Part shown: in pieces, positions 1 through 8,283 of the stretch | Position numbering within the stretch: position 1 is the first letter of the stretch | How the letters are laid out: every line of letters starts with the position of its first letter | Assembly: GCA_041481445.1 (NCBI GenBank) | Contig: JBGPBV010000144.1 | Span: 1 to 17,012 of the forward strand | Reading direction: 5' to 3' | Length of the DNA stretch: 17,012 nt | DNA from: AA29 sp041481445 | GTDB taxonomy: Bacteria; Acidobacteriota; Vicinamibacteria; Fen-336 | Notes under the pieces: generated by a model | Told to the model about the DNA's origin: nothing | Seen by the model: only the letters and a program-made list of their open reading frames with translations | Databases searched by the model: none | Made by a program: the position numbers and the translations under genes

Positions 1-240
1 CGCCACGGTGCTGGTATGGCTGAGGAGCCCCTGGATACCGCCCGAGAACGCCGCCGATTGAGCCAGGATGAAGGGAGCGACTGGTCCCAAAGAACCTCTT
101 TAAGTAGCGCTGCCCGGTCAGGGTGGCACAAGCCCTTGGGGCCTGTCAACGAAAAAGGCCCGCCGGACCCCTCCTGACCCGTTGCAGCACCATCATTTAC
201 CGCCGCAAGCGCCGCACTTTGTCGGCGGCAGGGTCCTAGG
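1..240. other. Leader region without a confident gene
   Basis: No gene can be supported here. A frame runs open from the left edge to a TGA at 175-177 (it has an ATG at 16), but its codons lack the strong third-position G/C bias of the real genes (it uses TTA, AGT and AGA), and the peptide resembles nothing I know. The stretch is visibly less GC-rich than the rest. It probably holds the end of an upstream transcription unit and the recN leader. I found no convincing sigma70 promoter for recN. Confidence 0.4.
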
Positions 241-1923
241 ATGCTCAAGTTACTGAAAATAAAGAATATCGCACTCATCCACGACGTCGGGCTGGAGCTT
301 GGGCCGGGATTGACCCTTTTGACCGGTGAAACCGGGGCCGGCAAGTCCATCCTCATCGACGCGCTCGGTCTCCTGCTGGGCGCGCGCGCGTCCGCCGACC
401 TGATACGGACCGGCGAGGATCAGGCCGTCGTCGAGGCGCTCATCGACAGCCGGGAGGCGCGCGCGGCGCTCGAGAGCCACGGTCTTCCCGCCGAGGACGA
501 CGAGATCGTGATCCGCCGCGAGGTGCACGTCTCGGGCAAGGGGCGCGCGACGGTCAACGGCGCGCTGGTTCCCGTCGGGGTGCTCCGCGAGCTCGCCCCG
601 TTCGTCGCGCACATCCACGGCCAGCACGAGCCGCAGGGCCTGCTCGATCCGCAGACGCACGTCGGTCTCGTCGACCATCACGCGGGCCTAGACGCGGAGG
701 CGGCCGCGATCGGCGAGCCGTTCCGGCGGCTGCGCGAGGTCGAGTCCCTTCTCGAATCGCTGCGCCGCGACCGGCGCCAGGACGAGCGGCGCCGGGAGAT
801 GCTCGAGTACCAGGCGGTCGAGATCGAGAAGGCCGCCCTCCAGCCCGGCGAAGAGGACGCCCTGCGCCAGGAGAAGAAGCTCCAGGCCAACGCGGGCCGG
901 CTGGCCGAGCTCTCGGGGGAGGCCTACGCCGCCCTCTACGAGGACGAGGCGGCCGTGCTCTCGCGGCTCGGCCAGCTCTACCGCAAGGTCGACGACCTCG
1001 CGCGCATCGACCCCCGGTTCACGCCCTACGTCGAGGCCCGGGGCGCGGTGCGCGCGCAGCTCGACGACCTCGCGTTGTTCCTGCGCGACTATCGCGAGTC
1101 GCTCCAGGTCAGCCCGGGGCGACTCGACGAGATCGAGGGCCGCCTGGCCGTCATCGAACGGCTCAAGCGCAAGTACGGGGCGACGGTCGAGGACGTGCTC
1201 GCGTTCGGCGAGCGCTGCCGGGCCGAGCTGCGCGACCTGGGCTCGCCCGAAGAGCGCGAGCGGGCGCTGGTGGCGGAGCGCGAGGCGCTGGCCGGGCGCT
1301 ACCTGGCCGCGGCCGTCCAGCTCTCCCGCAAGCGCCGGGCCGCCGCCCGCGACCTCGAGAAGAAGGTCCAGGGCGAGCTCGCCCTCCTGGCCATGGAGCG
1401 GACGCGCTTCCAGGTCGCGTTCTCGCCGGAGACCTCTCCGGGATCGGCCGAGGACACCGCGACCTGGACCGAGCGCGGCCTGGAGAGCGCGGAGTTCCTG
1501 CTCTCCCCGAACCCGGGGGAGGAGCTGCGGCCGCTGGCGCGGATCGCCTCCGGGGGCGAGCTGTCGCGGATCCTGCTCGCCTTGAAGTCGGTGTCGAGCC
1601 TGGACGCGAGCGGCAAGACGCTGGTGTTCGACGAGGTCGACGCCGGCATCGGCGGGCGGGTGGCCGAGGTCGTCGGGCGCAAGCTGCGCGACATGGCCCA
1701 GCGCCACCAGGTCCTCTGCGTCACGCACCTGCCGCAGATCGCGTCGCTGGCCGACCGGCACCTGGTGGTGCGCAAGCAGGTCGAGCGCGGGCGCACGACC
1801 ACGCAGGTGGGCGCGCTCGACGCCTCCGAGCGCGTCGAGGAAGTCGCGCGCATGCTGGGCGGGGAGACGGTGACGGACGCCGCTCGCCGCCACGCGCGGG
1901 AGATGGTCCGGCAGGCGCGATAG
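241..1923 (+). CDS. recN: DNA repair protein RecN (SMC-like ATPase)
   Basis: RecN is a cytoplasmic SMC-like ATPase that is recruited to double-strand breaks and works with RecA in recombinational repair. The 560-residue length is typical. Visible features are the N-terminal Walker A loop GETGAGKS (residues 29-36), a central charged, Arg/Glu-rich helical region (about 150-380) that fits the short coiled coil of RecN, the ABC signature ASGGELSR (about 436-443), and Walker B LVFDEVDAGIGG (from about 461) followed by a His-switch region (VTHLPQIAS). The ATG at 241 gives the family N-terminus directly (MLKLLKIKNIALI), so this start is secure. miaB follows 39 nt downstream on the same strand. Family assignment is certain. 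The role in this organism is by homology. Confidence 0.96.
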   Translation: MLKLLKIKNIALIHDVGLELGPGLTLLTGETGAGKSILIDALGLLLGARASADLIRTGEDQAVVEALIDSREARAALESHGLPAEDDEIVIRREVHVSGKGRATVNGALVPVGVLRELAPFVAHIHGQHEPQGLLDPQTHVGLVDHHAGLDAEAAAIGEPFRRLREVESLLESLRRDRRQDERRREMLEYQAVEIEKAALQPGEEDALRQEKKLQANAGRLAELSGEAYAALYEDEAAVLSRLGQLYRKVDDLARIDPRFTPYVEARGAVRAQLDDLALFLRDYRESLQVSPGRLDEIEGRLAVIERLKRKYGATVEDVLAFGERCRAELRDLGSPEERERALVAEREALAGRYLAAAVQLSRKRRAAARDLEKKVQGELALLAMERTRFQVAFSPETSPGSAEDTATWTERGLESAEFLLSPNPGEELRPLARIASGGELSRILLALKSVSSLDASGKTLVFDEVDAGIGGRVAEVVGRKLRDMAQRHQVLCVTHLPQIASLADRHLVVRKQVERGRTTTQVGALDASERVEEVARMLGGETVTDAARRHAREMVRQAR

Positions 1924-1949
1924 TCAAGCGGCACCTCCGGATCTACAAT
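1921..1949 (+). promoter_or_regulatory. Candidate sigma70-type promoter for miaB
   Basis: TAGTCA (1921-1926) and TACAAT (1944-1949) are separated by 17 nt, giving 4/6 and 5/6 matches to the -35 and -10 consensus. Transcription would begin around 1956, only a few bases before the miaB ATG at 1963. That fits the absence of a Shine-Dalgarno sequence there and would make the message nearly leaderless. Read-through from recN is the alternative. Confidence 0.33.
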
Positions 1950-1962
1950 CCTTCTCTCGGCC

Positions 1963-3327
1963 ATGCCTCGGAAATCCCGCTACTTCATCGAGACGTTCGG
2001 CTGCCAGATGAACGTCAACGACTCCGAGAAGGTGGCCGGGCTGCTCCAGGCGGACGGCTACGAGGAGGCCTCCGCCCGCGAGGAGGCGGACGTGGTGTTC
2101 ATCAACACCTGCGCCGTGCGCGAGAAGGCGGCGGAGAAGCTCTACCACGCGCTGGGGCGGCTCAAGCGCGCCAAGCGCGAGCGCCCCGGCCTCGTCGTCG
2201 GCGTGGGGGGCTGCGTGGCCCAGCTCCAGGGCACGGCCGTGCTCGATCGTGCGCCGTACGTGGACGTGCTCGTGGGCACGCACAACCTCTCGAGCGTGCC
2301 CCTTCTGGTGCGGCGGGCGCGGGAGGGGCAGGGGCGCGGGATCGACCTCGACCGGCGCGCGGACAGCTTCGACGTGCCCGCGGAAGCGGTCGCGCACGCG
2401 AGCGCGGTCCGCGCCTACGTCACCGCGATCGAGGGCTGCAACCACGTGTGCAGCTTCTGCGTGGTGCCGCGCACGCGCGGTCCCGAGGCCTGCCGCCCTC
2501 CGGACCAGATCGTGGACGAGGTTGCCGCGCTGGTCGCTCGCGGCTATCCGGAGGTGATGCTGCTGGGCCAGACCGTGAACGCCTACCGCCACGGCGGCCA
2601 CGACTTCGCCTCTCTCCTCGGCCGCGTGGACGGAGTCGCGGGGCTCCGCCGCCTGCGGTTCACGACCTCGCATCCCGAGCACGTCGATGCGCGCATGGCC
2701 GGCGCGCTGCGCGACCTGCCGCGGGTCTGCCCGTACCTCCACCTGCCCGTGCAATCGGGGTCGGACCGCATACTGTCCGAGATGCGGCGCGGCTACACCC
2801 GCGCGCAGTACCTCGACACCGTCGCGCTGCTGCGCGCGCACGTCCCGGAACTCGCCCTGACCACGGACGTCATCGTCGGCTACCCGGGGGAGACGCCGGC
2901 GGAGTTCGAGGAGACGGTCTCGCTCGTGGACGAGGTCGAGTTCGCCGGCGTGTTCGTGTTCATGTACTCCCCGCGGCCGGGCACCACCGCCGTGCGCCGG
3001 GCGGACGACGTCCCCGAGGACGAGAAGCGGCGCCGGCTCCAGGTCCTCAATGCCCTCCAGCAGCGGCGCCAGGAAGGGCAGAACCGGGCCCGGATCGGCC
3101 ACCGCGAGGAGGTCCTCGTGGACGCGATCGGGGACGAGGGGAGGGTCGCGGGCCGGACCCGGGATTTCCGGATCGTCCACTTCGAGGGGGGGCCGGACCT
3201 CCTGGGCCGATTGGTCCAGGTCGAGATCACCGCCGCCGGTCCCAACGCGCTGATGGGCATGCTCGCTCCCATTCAGGATCGCGGAACCCACTCATTGACG
3301 CGGCCTTCCGCCGCTCCTATATTCTGA
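1963..3327 (+). CDS. miaB: tRNA-2-methylthio-N6-dimethylallyladenosine synthase MiaB
   Basis: MiaB is a radical SAM methylthiotransferase that converts i6A37 to ms2i6A37 in tRNAs reading codons that begin with U. The N-terminal UPF0004 domain supplies three Fe-S cysteines, C14 (FGCQMN), C50 (NTCAVRE) and C84 (GGCVAQ). The radical SAM core carries the CxxxCxxC motif at C159, C163 and C166, followed by VVPRTRGPE. A TRAM-like RNA-binding domain lies near the C-terminus (from about residue 380). The 454-residue length is normal. The NTCAVREKAAEKLYHALGRLK stretch is typical of MiaB rather than RimO or MtaB. The ATG at 1963 lies just before the conserved YFIETFGCQMN. No SD motif precedes it. The last codons overlap the promoter of the next gene. 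Confidence 0.95.
   Translation: MPRKSRYFIETFGCQMNVNDSEKVAGLLQADGYEEASAREEADVVFINTCAVREKAAEKLYHALGRLKRAKRERPGLVVGVGGCVAQLQGTAVLDRAPYVDVLVGTHNLSSVPLLVRRAREGQGRGIDLDRRADSFDVPAEAVAHASAVRAYVTAIEGCNHVCSFCVVPRTRGPEACRPPDQIVDEVAALVARGYPEVMLLGQTVNAYRHGGHDFASLLGRVDGVAGLRRLRFTTSHPEHVDARMAGALRDLPRVCPYLHLPVQSGSDRILSEMRRGYTRAQYLDTVALLRAHVPELALTTDVIVGYPGETPAEFEETVSLVDEVEFAGVFVFMYSPRPGTTAVRRADDVPEDEKRRRLQVLNALQQRRQEGQNRARIGHREEVLVDAIGDEGRVAGRTRDFRIVHFEGGPDLLGRLVQVEITAAGPNALMGMLAPIQDRGTHSLTRPSAAPIF
3295..3323 (+). promoter_or_regulatory. Sigma70-type promoter for the bifunctional-nuclease-family gene
   Basis: TTGACG (3295-3300) and TATATT (3318-3323) lie exactly 17 nt apart, 5/6 matches each to TTGACA and TATAAT. 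This is the best promoter match in the window. It sits over the last codons of miaB and would start transcription near 3330, about 27 nt before the ATG at 3357. It would give the downstream gene, and possibly parAB, expression independent of miaB. Confidence 0.6.
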
Positions 3328-3356
3328 CCAGCCAGGGCGGGGTGCCGGAGGGCTCG

Positions 3357-3845
3357 ATGCAGATCGAGATGAGCATCAAGGGGCTGATGATCGACCCCAT
3401 CACGAACATGCCGATCATCATCCTCCGCGACCAGGAGGGGCAGCGCATCCTGCCCATCTGGGTCGGGGTGTTCGAGGCCAACGCGATCGCCCTCCAGATC
3501 GAGAACGTCCAGACGCCGCGCCCGATGACCCACGACCTCCTCAAGAACATCATCGACGACCTCTCGGCCCAGGTGGAGCGGATCGTGGTGACCGAGCTGA
3601 AGGAGAACACCTTCTACGCTCTCATCCACTTGCGCACGAACGGCCATTCGATCGAGGTGGACGCCCGGCCCTCCGACGCGATCGCCCTCGCCCTCCGCAC
3701 CCGCTCACCGATCTTCGTCGAAGAGGCGGTGATCCAGAACGCCCGGAGCGTCGAGAGCTCCCGCGAGTCGTCCATGGACGTGACCCGCCTGCAGAAGTGG
3801 CTCGAGAACCTGTCCGAGGACGAGCTCGGCAAGTACAAGATGTAG
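3357..3845 (+). CDS. Bifunctional nuclease family protein (DUF151)
   Basis: The 162-residue product matches the DUF151/bifunctional nuclease domain. Hallmarks are the opening IKGLMIDPITNMPIIILRD, the LPIWVGVFEANAIALQIE block (about residues 35-52), RPMTHDLLKNII, and DARPSDAIALALRTRSPIFVEEAVI towards the C-terminus. Plant members have been reported to have RNase and DNase activity. The function of bacterial members is poorly known, so the name reflects the family only. The C-terminal tail of about 40 residues is charged and probably helical. The ATG at 3357 is preceded by GGAGGG (3347-3352). An in-frame GTG at 3342 is possible but lacks such a site. A miaB-DUF151-parAB order does not in itself suggest a function. 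Confidence 0.9.
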   Translation: MQIEMSIKGLMIDPITNMPIIILRDQEGQRILPIWVGVFEANAIALQIENVQTPRPMTHDLLKNIIDDLSAQVERIVVTELKENTFYALIHLRTNGHSIEVDARPSDAIALALRTRSPIFVEEAVIQNARSVESSRESSMDVTRLQKWLENLSEDELGKYKM

Positions 3846-3969
3846 TTTCCCGGGTCCCGCCGGACCTCCGCCGACACTCCCGCCGACGACACTACCCCTC
3901 GAACACCTTGCCCGAGATCCCGGCCCCGGCCGCCAACCTTTTCGCCGGCATCGCAAACGGAGGCCTCTG

Positions 3970-4725
3970 GTGATCGTCATCGCCATCGCGAACCAGAAGG
4001 GCGGGGTGGGGAAGACCACCACCGCCATCAACCTGGCCGCGGCCCTGGCCAAACGGGGCCGCCGCACGCTGCTCGTGGACCTCGACCCGCAGGGGAACTC
4101 CTCGATCAGCTACCTCGACGTACGCACGCTCCCCAAGTCGATGTTCGACGTCCTCTCGAACGGGACGCCGCTCGCCGACATCATCACGGCCTCGCCGGTG
4201 AAGAACCTGGACGTGGCCCCCTCGCGCATCGCGCTGGCCAAGCTGGAGTCGCAGCTGATCGGCGAGGTCGACGCGCACTTCCGGCTGAAGGACCGTCTCG
4301 ACCTCGTGGCCGATCGCTATGACTTCGTGGTGATCGACACGCCGCCCGCGCTCGGCCTCATCACGGTCAACGCGCTGGTGGCGGCCACCCACCTCCTGAT
4401 CCCGGTCCAGTCGAGCTACTTCGCGCTGGAGGGGACGGACGACCTGCTGGAGACGGTCGAGAAGATCCGCTCGCGCCCCAACCCGAACCTGAAACTGCTG
4501 GGCGCGGTCATCACCCTGCACGACAAGCGCACCACGCTCTCGCGCGACGTGCAGAAGGCCATCACGAACGTCTTCGGGAACCGCGTGTTCCGCACCACGA
4601 TCACCAAGAGCATCCGGCTCGAGGAGAGCCCGGCGCACAAGGAGTCCATCTTCACCTTCGCGCCGCAGTCCTCGGGAGCCTACGAGTACTACCGCCTCTG
4701 CGAGGAGGTCATCGAACGTGTCTAG
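3970..4725 (+). CDS. parA: Chromosome partitioning ATPase ParA (Soj family)
   Basis: ParA is a deviant-Walker ATPase that binds DNA non-specifically in the ATP-bound dimer form and drives segregation of ParB-parS complexes. The 251-residue protein begins IVIAIANQKGGVGKTTT, so the deviant Walker A KGGVGKTT lies at residues 10-17. Also visible are the A' motif DLDPQGN (38-44) and Walker B DFVVIDTPP (from about 118). The short length with no N-terminal DNA-binding domain is the chromosomal (Soj, type Ib-like) form. The GTG at 3970 has GGAGG at 3959-3963 with a 6-nt spacer. The 124-nt gap upstream shows no clear promoter. The end overlaps parB by 8 nt, so the two are translationally coupled. Confidence 0.94.
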   Translation: MIVIAIANQKGGVGKTTTAINLAAALAKRGRRTLLVDLDPQGNSSISYLDVRTLPKSMFDVLSNGTPLADIITASPVKNLDVAPSRIALAKLESQLIGEVDAHFRLKDRLDLVADRYDFVVIDTPPALGLITVNALVAATHLLIPVQSSYFALEGTDDLLETVEKIRSRPNPNLKLLGAVITLHDKRTTLSRDVQKAITNVFGNRVFRTTITKSIRLEESPAHKESIFTFAPQSSGAYEYYRLCEEVIERV

Positions 4726-5563
4726 CCCCCGACGGATCGGCCTGCCGGAAACGCTGCGCATGCGACACGACCTGCATTTCGTCGATCAGCTCGGGCGACC
4801 GGGCGGCGAGCCGGTGGGACGCATGATCCCCATCGAGGACATCGAGCCGAACCCGCACCAGCCGCGCCAGCACCTGGGCGACCTCACCGAGCTGATCGCG
4901 TCGATCCGCGAGAAGGGCGTGCTGGAGCCCATCCTCGTGCGGCCGCGCGGCGCCCGATTCCAGATCATCGCGGGTGAGCGGCGCTATCGCGCCGCCCTGG
5001 ACGTGGGGCTGGCCGAGATCCCGTGCATCGTGCGGGAGACGTCCGACTCCGAGACCATGGAGATCGCGCTCGTCGAGAACCTCCAGCGCAAGGACCTGAG
5101 CCCGTTCGAGCAGGCGGACGGCCTCAAGATGCTGGCGGAGGGCTACGGCTACACGCACGAGGCGATGGCGGAGCGGCTCGGCAAGAGCCGCACCTCCATC
5201 ACCGAGATCCTGACCCTGACCGCGATGCCCGAGCACGTGCGGGAGCTCTGTCGGCGCGCCGACATTCAGTCGAAGTCGTTGCTGCTGCAGGTCGTTCGTC
5301 AGGGTGACGCGCAGAAAATGATCGCGCTCGTGCAGCGCCTCCAGCAGGACGGCCACGCCACGCGTGATGCCGCGCGGCGGATCACGAAGCAGGCGAGGGC
5401 GAAGACCGCGAAGGGGCGACCGCGGAACTACGTGTTCCGCTATCAACCGCGCGAGAAGACGTTCGCGCTCTCGCTGCAATTCCGGAAGAGCGACGTCCCG
5501 CGCGACGAAGTCGTCCGCGCCTTGCAGTCGATCATCGAGGTCTTGCTCCACGAAGACGCCTGA
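4718..5563 (+). CDS. parB: Chromosome partitioning protein ParB (parS-binding CTPase)
   Basis: ParB binds parS sites, clamps and spreads on DNA using CTP, and stimulates ParA. Features of the 281-residue product are IPIEDIEPNPHQPR (37-50), the CTP-binding motif GERRYRA (86-92), ENLQRKDLSPFEQA (120-133), a helix-turn-helix at about 147-166 (EAMAERLGKSRTSITEIL) and a C-terminal dimerisation region. The N-terminus (RRIGLPETLRMRHDLHFVDQLG) differs from the common LGRGLxAL start of chromosomal ParB, so its ParA-activating peptide may be different. The GTG at 4718 lies inside the end of parA, with AGGAGG at 4703-4708. I see no parS consensus in the window. The gene converges on the membrane protein gene, with 17 nt between the stops. 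Confidence 0.94.
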   Translation: MSSPRRIGLPETLRMRHDLHFVDQLGRPGGEPVGRMIPIEDIEPNPHQPRQHLGDLTELIASIREKGVLEPILVRPRGARFQIIAGERRYRAALDVGLAEIPCIVRETSDSETMEIALVENLQRKDLSPFEQADGLKMLAEGYGYTHEAMAERLGKSRTSITEILTLTAMPEHVRELCRRADIQSKSLLLQVVRQGDAQKMIALVQRLQQDGHATRDAARRITKQARAKTAKGRPRNYVFRYQPREKTFALSLQFRKSDVPRDEVVRALQSIIEVLLHEDA

Positions 5564-5580
5564 GGGCGCGCGACGGGGAC

Positions 5581-7551
5581 CTACCGCTCGAGGATGAGCT
5601 TCTCCGTCAGGTAGCCGACCGCCCGCAGGACGCCGAACGTCCCGTACGCCCCCGCATAGAGCATCGCCACTACGCGCCAGCGCGTCCAGAGCCACTCGCC
5701 GACGGACGCCAGGGCGAGGCAGAACAGGGGAGCGACGACCTCGAGGTCCTTGTTGTAGCGGACGAGGTTGGGGCCCGGGAGCCCGCCCGAGAGCAGGTTC
5801 AGCACGAGGTAGGTGAGCGCCCAGGCGAGAACGAACGCGCGCTCCGGGGAAGGTTGCGAGCGCCAGACGAGCACGATCCCGGCCAGCACGAGGGGCGCGA
5901 AGGGACCGTAGAACACGTAGAGGCGCCAGGCCGCCTTGCGTACGCCGCGCCAGGGGTCGAGCGTCGGACCCGCGTAGGGATCGTCCGGCTCCTGCGGCAC
6001 GAGCTCCTCTTCCGGAACCGGGGTGCTCGGCTTCTCCTGGAGGATCCGCTCCTCCGGCATCGGGACGCCCCGCTGCATGTCGAGGAAGATCGGCACGTAG
6101 CGGCCGTAGAACAGGGCCAGCGAGAGCAGCGCTCCGAGCGCGCCCGCCGCGACGAGCCCGAGCGCACGCCGCCAGGTCTCGGCGGAACGATCACCCACGA
6201 GCAGCACGACCAGGAAGAGCGGAAGCAGGACCGCGAAGTTCAGGAGCGACTGCGTGTAGGTGAGGAGCGCGATCGCGATGAGCGCGGACAGCCCTGCCAC
6301 CACGCGAGGTCGATCCATCTCGCGCATACGGGCGAGGAGACAGAGGATCACCGTCGCGTCCACGGCGTGGCCGACCATGGCCGGGAAGTAGGCCAGGCTC
6401 AGTCGAGCGATGAAGAGCGGGAGCACCGCCAGCGCGGAAGCGGCCGCGACCGCCGTCCCTGCCCGTGCCTGGAGGCGGCGTGCGATCGCGAAGACGAGGA
6501 ACGCCTCCAGGCTGTTGACGGCCGCCGCCATCACCGAGACCGCGATCTCCTGGCGCAGGCGGGCCAGCGCGACCAGGGGCCAGCACAGGACGTAGAAGAC
6601 GGGCGGATAGGGGAACGCGTACCAGTGGCCGTTCTCCATCTGCAGGCCGAGGCTGTAGCGGTACTGGTTCTCGGTGAAGTTCCGGAGGAAGGCGACGAGC
6701 CCGCGCCGCGCGAGCTGCCACGCGAACAGCGCGTGCACGCGGACGTCCGGGTAGTAGAACTGGGGATGGAGCAGGATGACGAGGCGGAGGGCCAGCGCGG
6801 TGAGGACGATCGTGACCAGCGCGCCGGCAACCGTGGGTCCTCCGATCTGGAGCGCGTCCCGCGTACGGCGCCCGCGCGCGAGCCCGAGCGCGAAGAGGGC
6901 GACCGCCGCGTAGACCCCGCTGCCGTAGCGCGCGATCCGCTCGGCTGCGAGCACGTCCCACGCGCAGCCGGCGGTGGCCGCTGCGGCCACGGCGATCGCG
7001 TGGATCGCGGCCGCGCGTCGGGACGCCCCGGCCAGGCGCGGCGCGACGTAGGCCACGAGGACGATCACGAGGAGCGCCAGGCGAGTCCAGGGGAGCAGGG
7101 AGAAGCGTGCGGCCGCGCTCGTCCTCTCGATCTGCATCCAATCGATGGCCACGCCGAGAGGGCGCGCGTCCGCGGACGCGGAGTCGATGGTCAGGACGAA
7201 CGGCAGGCGGCCCTCGAGCCGCGGCATGTCCACCGCGACCGTTCGGTAGGCGACCTGTGGATCCGCCTCTATGTCGAACGAGACGAGCGTTCGTCCTTCC
7301 GCTCGCATCGTAACTCTAGCGGGATCAATCAGATGGCGTCTTACTCGCATGACGAGCCGATGGCCGTCGCCCTTCACCTCCAGGGGCAGGCGCACCTCGG
7401 CGCTCCGCGTGGTCCAGTGGAAGCGCGTGAGGCGATCGCGTTCCCAGTCCTCGCGGAACCCGCGGACGTACTCGAAGTCGTTGGGCCCGAAGTTGACGAC
7501 GGCCGGACGCGCATGGCAGGCCGACCACGGTGGAAGGACGAGGGCGGCCAC
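5581..7551 (-). CDS. Multi-pass membrane protein, GT-C-glycosyltransferase-like
   Basis: This 656-residue protein (from the GTG whose first base is at 7551) begins with a hydrophobic segment. A soluble, probably extracytoplasmic beta-rich domain of about 130 residues follows, then about a dozen hydrophobic helices to the C-terminus. The first luminal-type loop contains FYYPDVRVH, whose Asp fits the catalytic acidic residue of GT-C enzymes that use polyprenyl-phosphate sugars. A long Pro/Glu-rich loop (PMPEERI to DDPYAGP) lies in the last third. The start is uncertain. There is no ATG, and the only standard starts are GTG 7551, which cuts into the first membrane helix, and GTG 7860, inside the upstream gene. 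A CTG at 7587 preceded by GGAG would restore the whole helix. The specific substrate is unknown. The upstream methyltransferase may be co-transcribed. Confidence 0.72.
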   Translation of the reverse strand: MAALVLPPWSACHARPAVVNFGPNDFEYVRGFREDWERDRLTRFHWTTRSAEVRLPLEVKGDGHRLVMRVRRHLIDPARVTMRAEGRTLVSFDIEADPQVAYRTVAVDMPRLEGRLPFVLTIDSASADARPLGVAIDWMQIERTSAAARFSLLPWTRLALLVIVLVAYVAPRLAGASRRAAAIHAIAVAAAATAGCAWDVLAAERIARYGSGVYAAVALFALGLARGRRTRDALQIGGPTVAGALVTIVLTALALRLVILLHPQFYYPDVRVHALFAWQLARRGLVAFLRNFTENQYRYSLGLQMENGHWYAFPYPPVFYVLCWPLVALARLRQEIAVSVMAAAVNSLEAFLVFAIARRLQARAGTAVAAASALAVLPLFIARLSLAYFPAMVGHAVDATVILCLLARMREMDRPRVVAGLSALIAIALLTYTQSLLNFAVLLPLFLVVLLVGDRSAETWRRALGLVAAGALGALLSLALFYGRYVPIFLDMQRGVPMPEERILQEKPSTPVPEEELVPQEPDDPYAGPTLDPWRGVRKAAWRLYVFYGPFAPLVLAGIVLVWRSQPSPERAFVLAWALTYLVLNLLSGGLPGPNLVRYNKDLEVVAPLFCLALASVGEWLWTRWRVVAMLYAGAYGTFGVLRAVGYLTEKLILER

Positions 7552-7631
7552 GGCGAGAAGGACGACGACGAGGCCGTCCGCGGCCAGGCGTCTCCGCGGA
7601 GCAGCGCCGTCGCCGGGCGGAGGGCCGCCGG

Positions 7632-8237
7632 CTAGGTCACGAGGACGGCCGCGTAGTAGTCGCAGATGCCGCTCTGCAGGACCAGCTCGCGCTCGACGCG
7701 GCCCGCTCCCGCGTACAGCCGGCGGTAGTCCTCGACGGGGCGGATGAACTCGCCGTTCTCGACGCGATGGATCAGGTGGCCGATCAGGTTCAGCCGCGAG
7801 ACGGTGGGGATGTCCTCGATCACGAGCAGGTGGCCGCCCGCCACCAGCAGGCGCCGGCACTCCGAGAGGACGGCACGTGCCTCGTCATCGGGCAGGTGGT
7901 GGAGCAGCCCGAAGATCAGCACCTGGTCGAAGCGCCCGGCGGGCAGGTCGACCTTCTTGGCGTCGGAGACGATGAACGCGCCCTTGCGCGTGCGCCGGGC
8001 ATGGTCGATGTAGCGCGGGTTGAGGTCCACGCCGACGTAGTCGCCCTTCTCGAACAGGTCGGAGAACGCCCCCGGGCCGCAGCCGAGGTCGAGGGTCCGG
8101 CGGCCCGGCCCGAGGTCCAGCTCGCGCCGGATCGTGGCCCGGATCGCCTTGAAGTCGTTCTCGAGGAGTCCCCGCAGGAATATGAACAGGACGGGGTGGT
8201 CCGAGATCTTCTGTACGATGCTGGCGAAGAGCCCCAA
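7632..8237 (-). CDS. Class I SAM-dependent methyltransferase
   Basis: The 201-residue product has the Rossmann-type methyltransferase fold. Motif I LDLGCGPGAFSDLF is at about residues 49-62. The acidic residue binding the SAM ribose is in VGVDLNP (68-74). A SDAKKVDLPAGRFDQVLIFGLLHHLPD stretch (about 91-116) carries motifs II and III, followed by LLVAGGHLLVIED. This pattern is typical of Methyltransf_11/25 small-molecule enzymes, but the substrate cannot be read from sequence. The start is a TTG at 8237 with no strong SD, chosen because it gives the first plausible N-terminal helix. The frame is open further upstream but offers no good start there. It lies between an ABC permease and a GT-C-like membrane protein on the same strand, so modification of a cell-surface glycan or lipid is possible but unproven. 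Confidence 0.85.
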   Translation of the reverse strand: MGLFASIVQKISDHPVLFIFLRGLLENDFKAIRATIRRELDLGPGRRTLDLGCGPGAFSDLFEKGDYVGVDLNPRYIDHARRTRKGAFIVSDAKKVDLPAGRFDQVLIFGLLHHLPDDEARAVLSECRRLLVAGGHLLVIEDIPTVSRLNLIGHLIHRVENGEFIRPVEDYRRLYAGAGRVERELVLQSGICDYYAAVLVT

Positions 8238-8283
8238 AGGATTAGCAGACGCCCGGGATGAGTGTGGGCCAGCCGACCAGTGA

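Noticed and set aside
152..169. Possible minus-strand intrinsic terminator (GGTCC-GGC-GGGCC followed by TTTTT)
   Set aside because: The stem is only 5 bp with a G-U pair and there is no minus-strand gene upstream of it in the window to terminate.
16..177. Small open frame of 53 codons before recN
   Set aside because: Its codons lack the third-position G/C bias of all neighbours, no SD is visible, and the peptide resembles no family. It may be the tail of a gene beginning outside the window, but that cannot be supported.
1924..3291. Long open frames antisense to miaB, and similar ones over most of the window (for example 13434-15461 on the minus strand, 9647-11641 on the plus strand in another frame)
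   Set aside because: They are Arg/Ala/Gly/Pro/His-rich translations of GC-rich coding sequence in the wrong frame, with no domain motifs, and they lie over well-supported genes. High GC removes stop codons and creates such shadows.
5422..5440. Perfect palindrome GCGGAAC-TACGT-GTTCCGC within parB, considered as a parS site
   Set aside because: The parS consensus has GTTTC outside and GAAAC after the ACGT centre. Here the arms are in the opposite order (GGAAC then GTTCC) and the spacer is odd-numbered. It encodes ordinary residues RNYVFR, so chance is likely.
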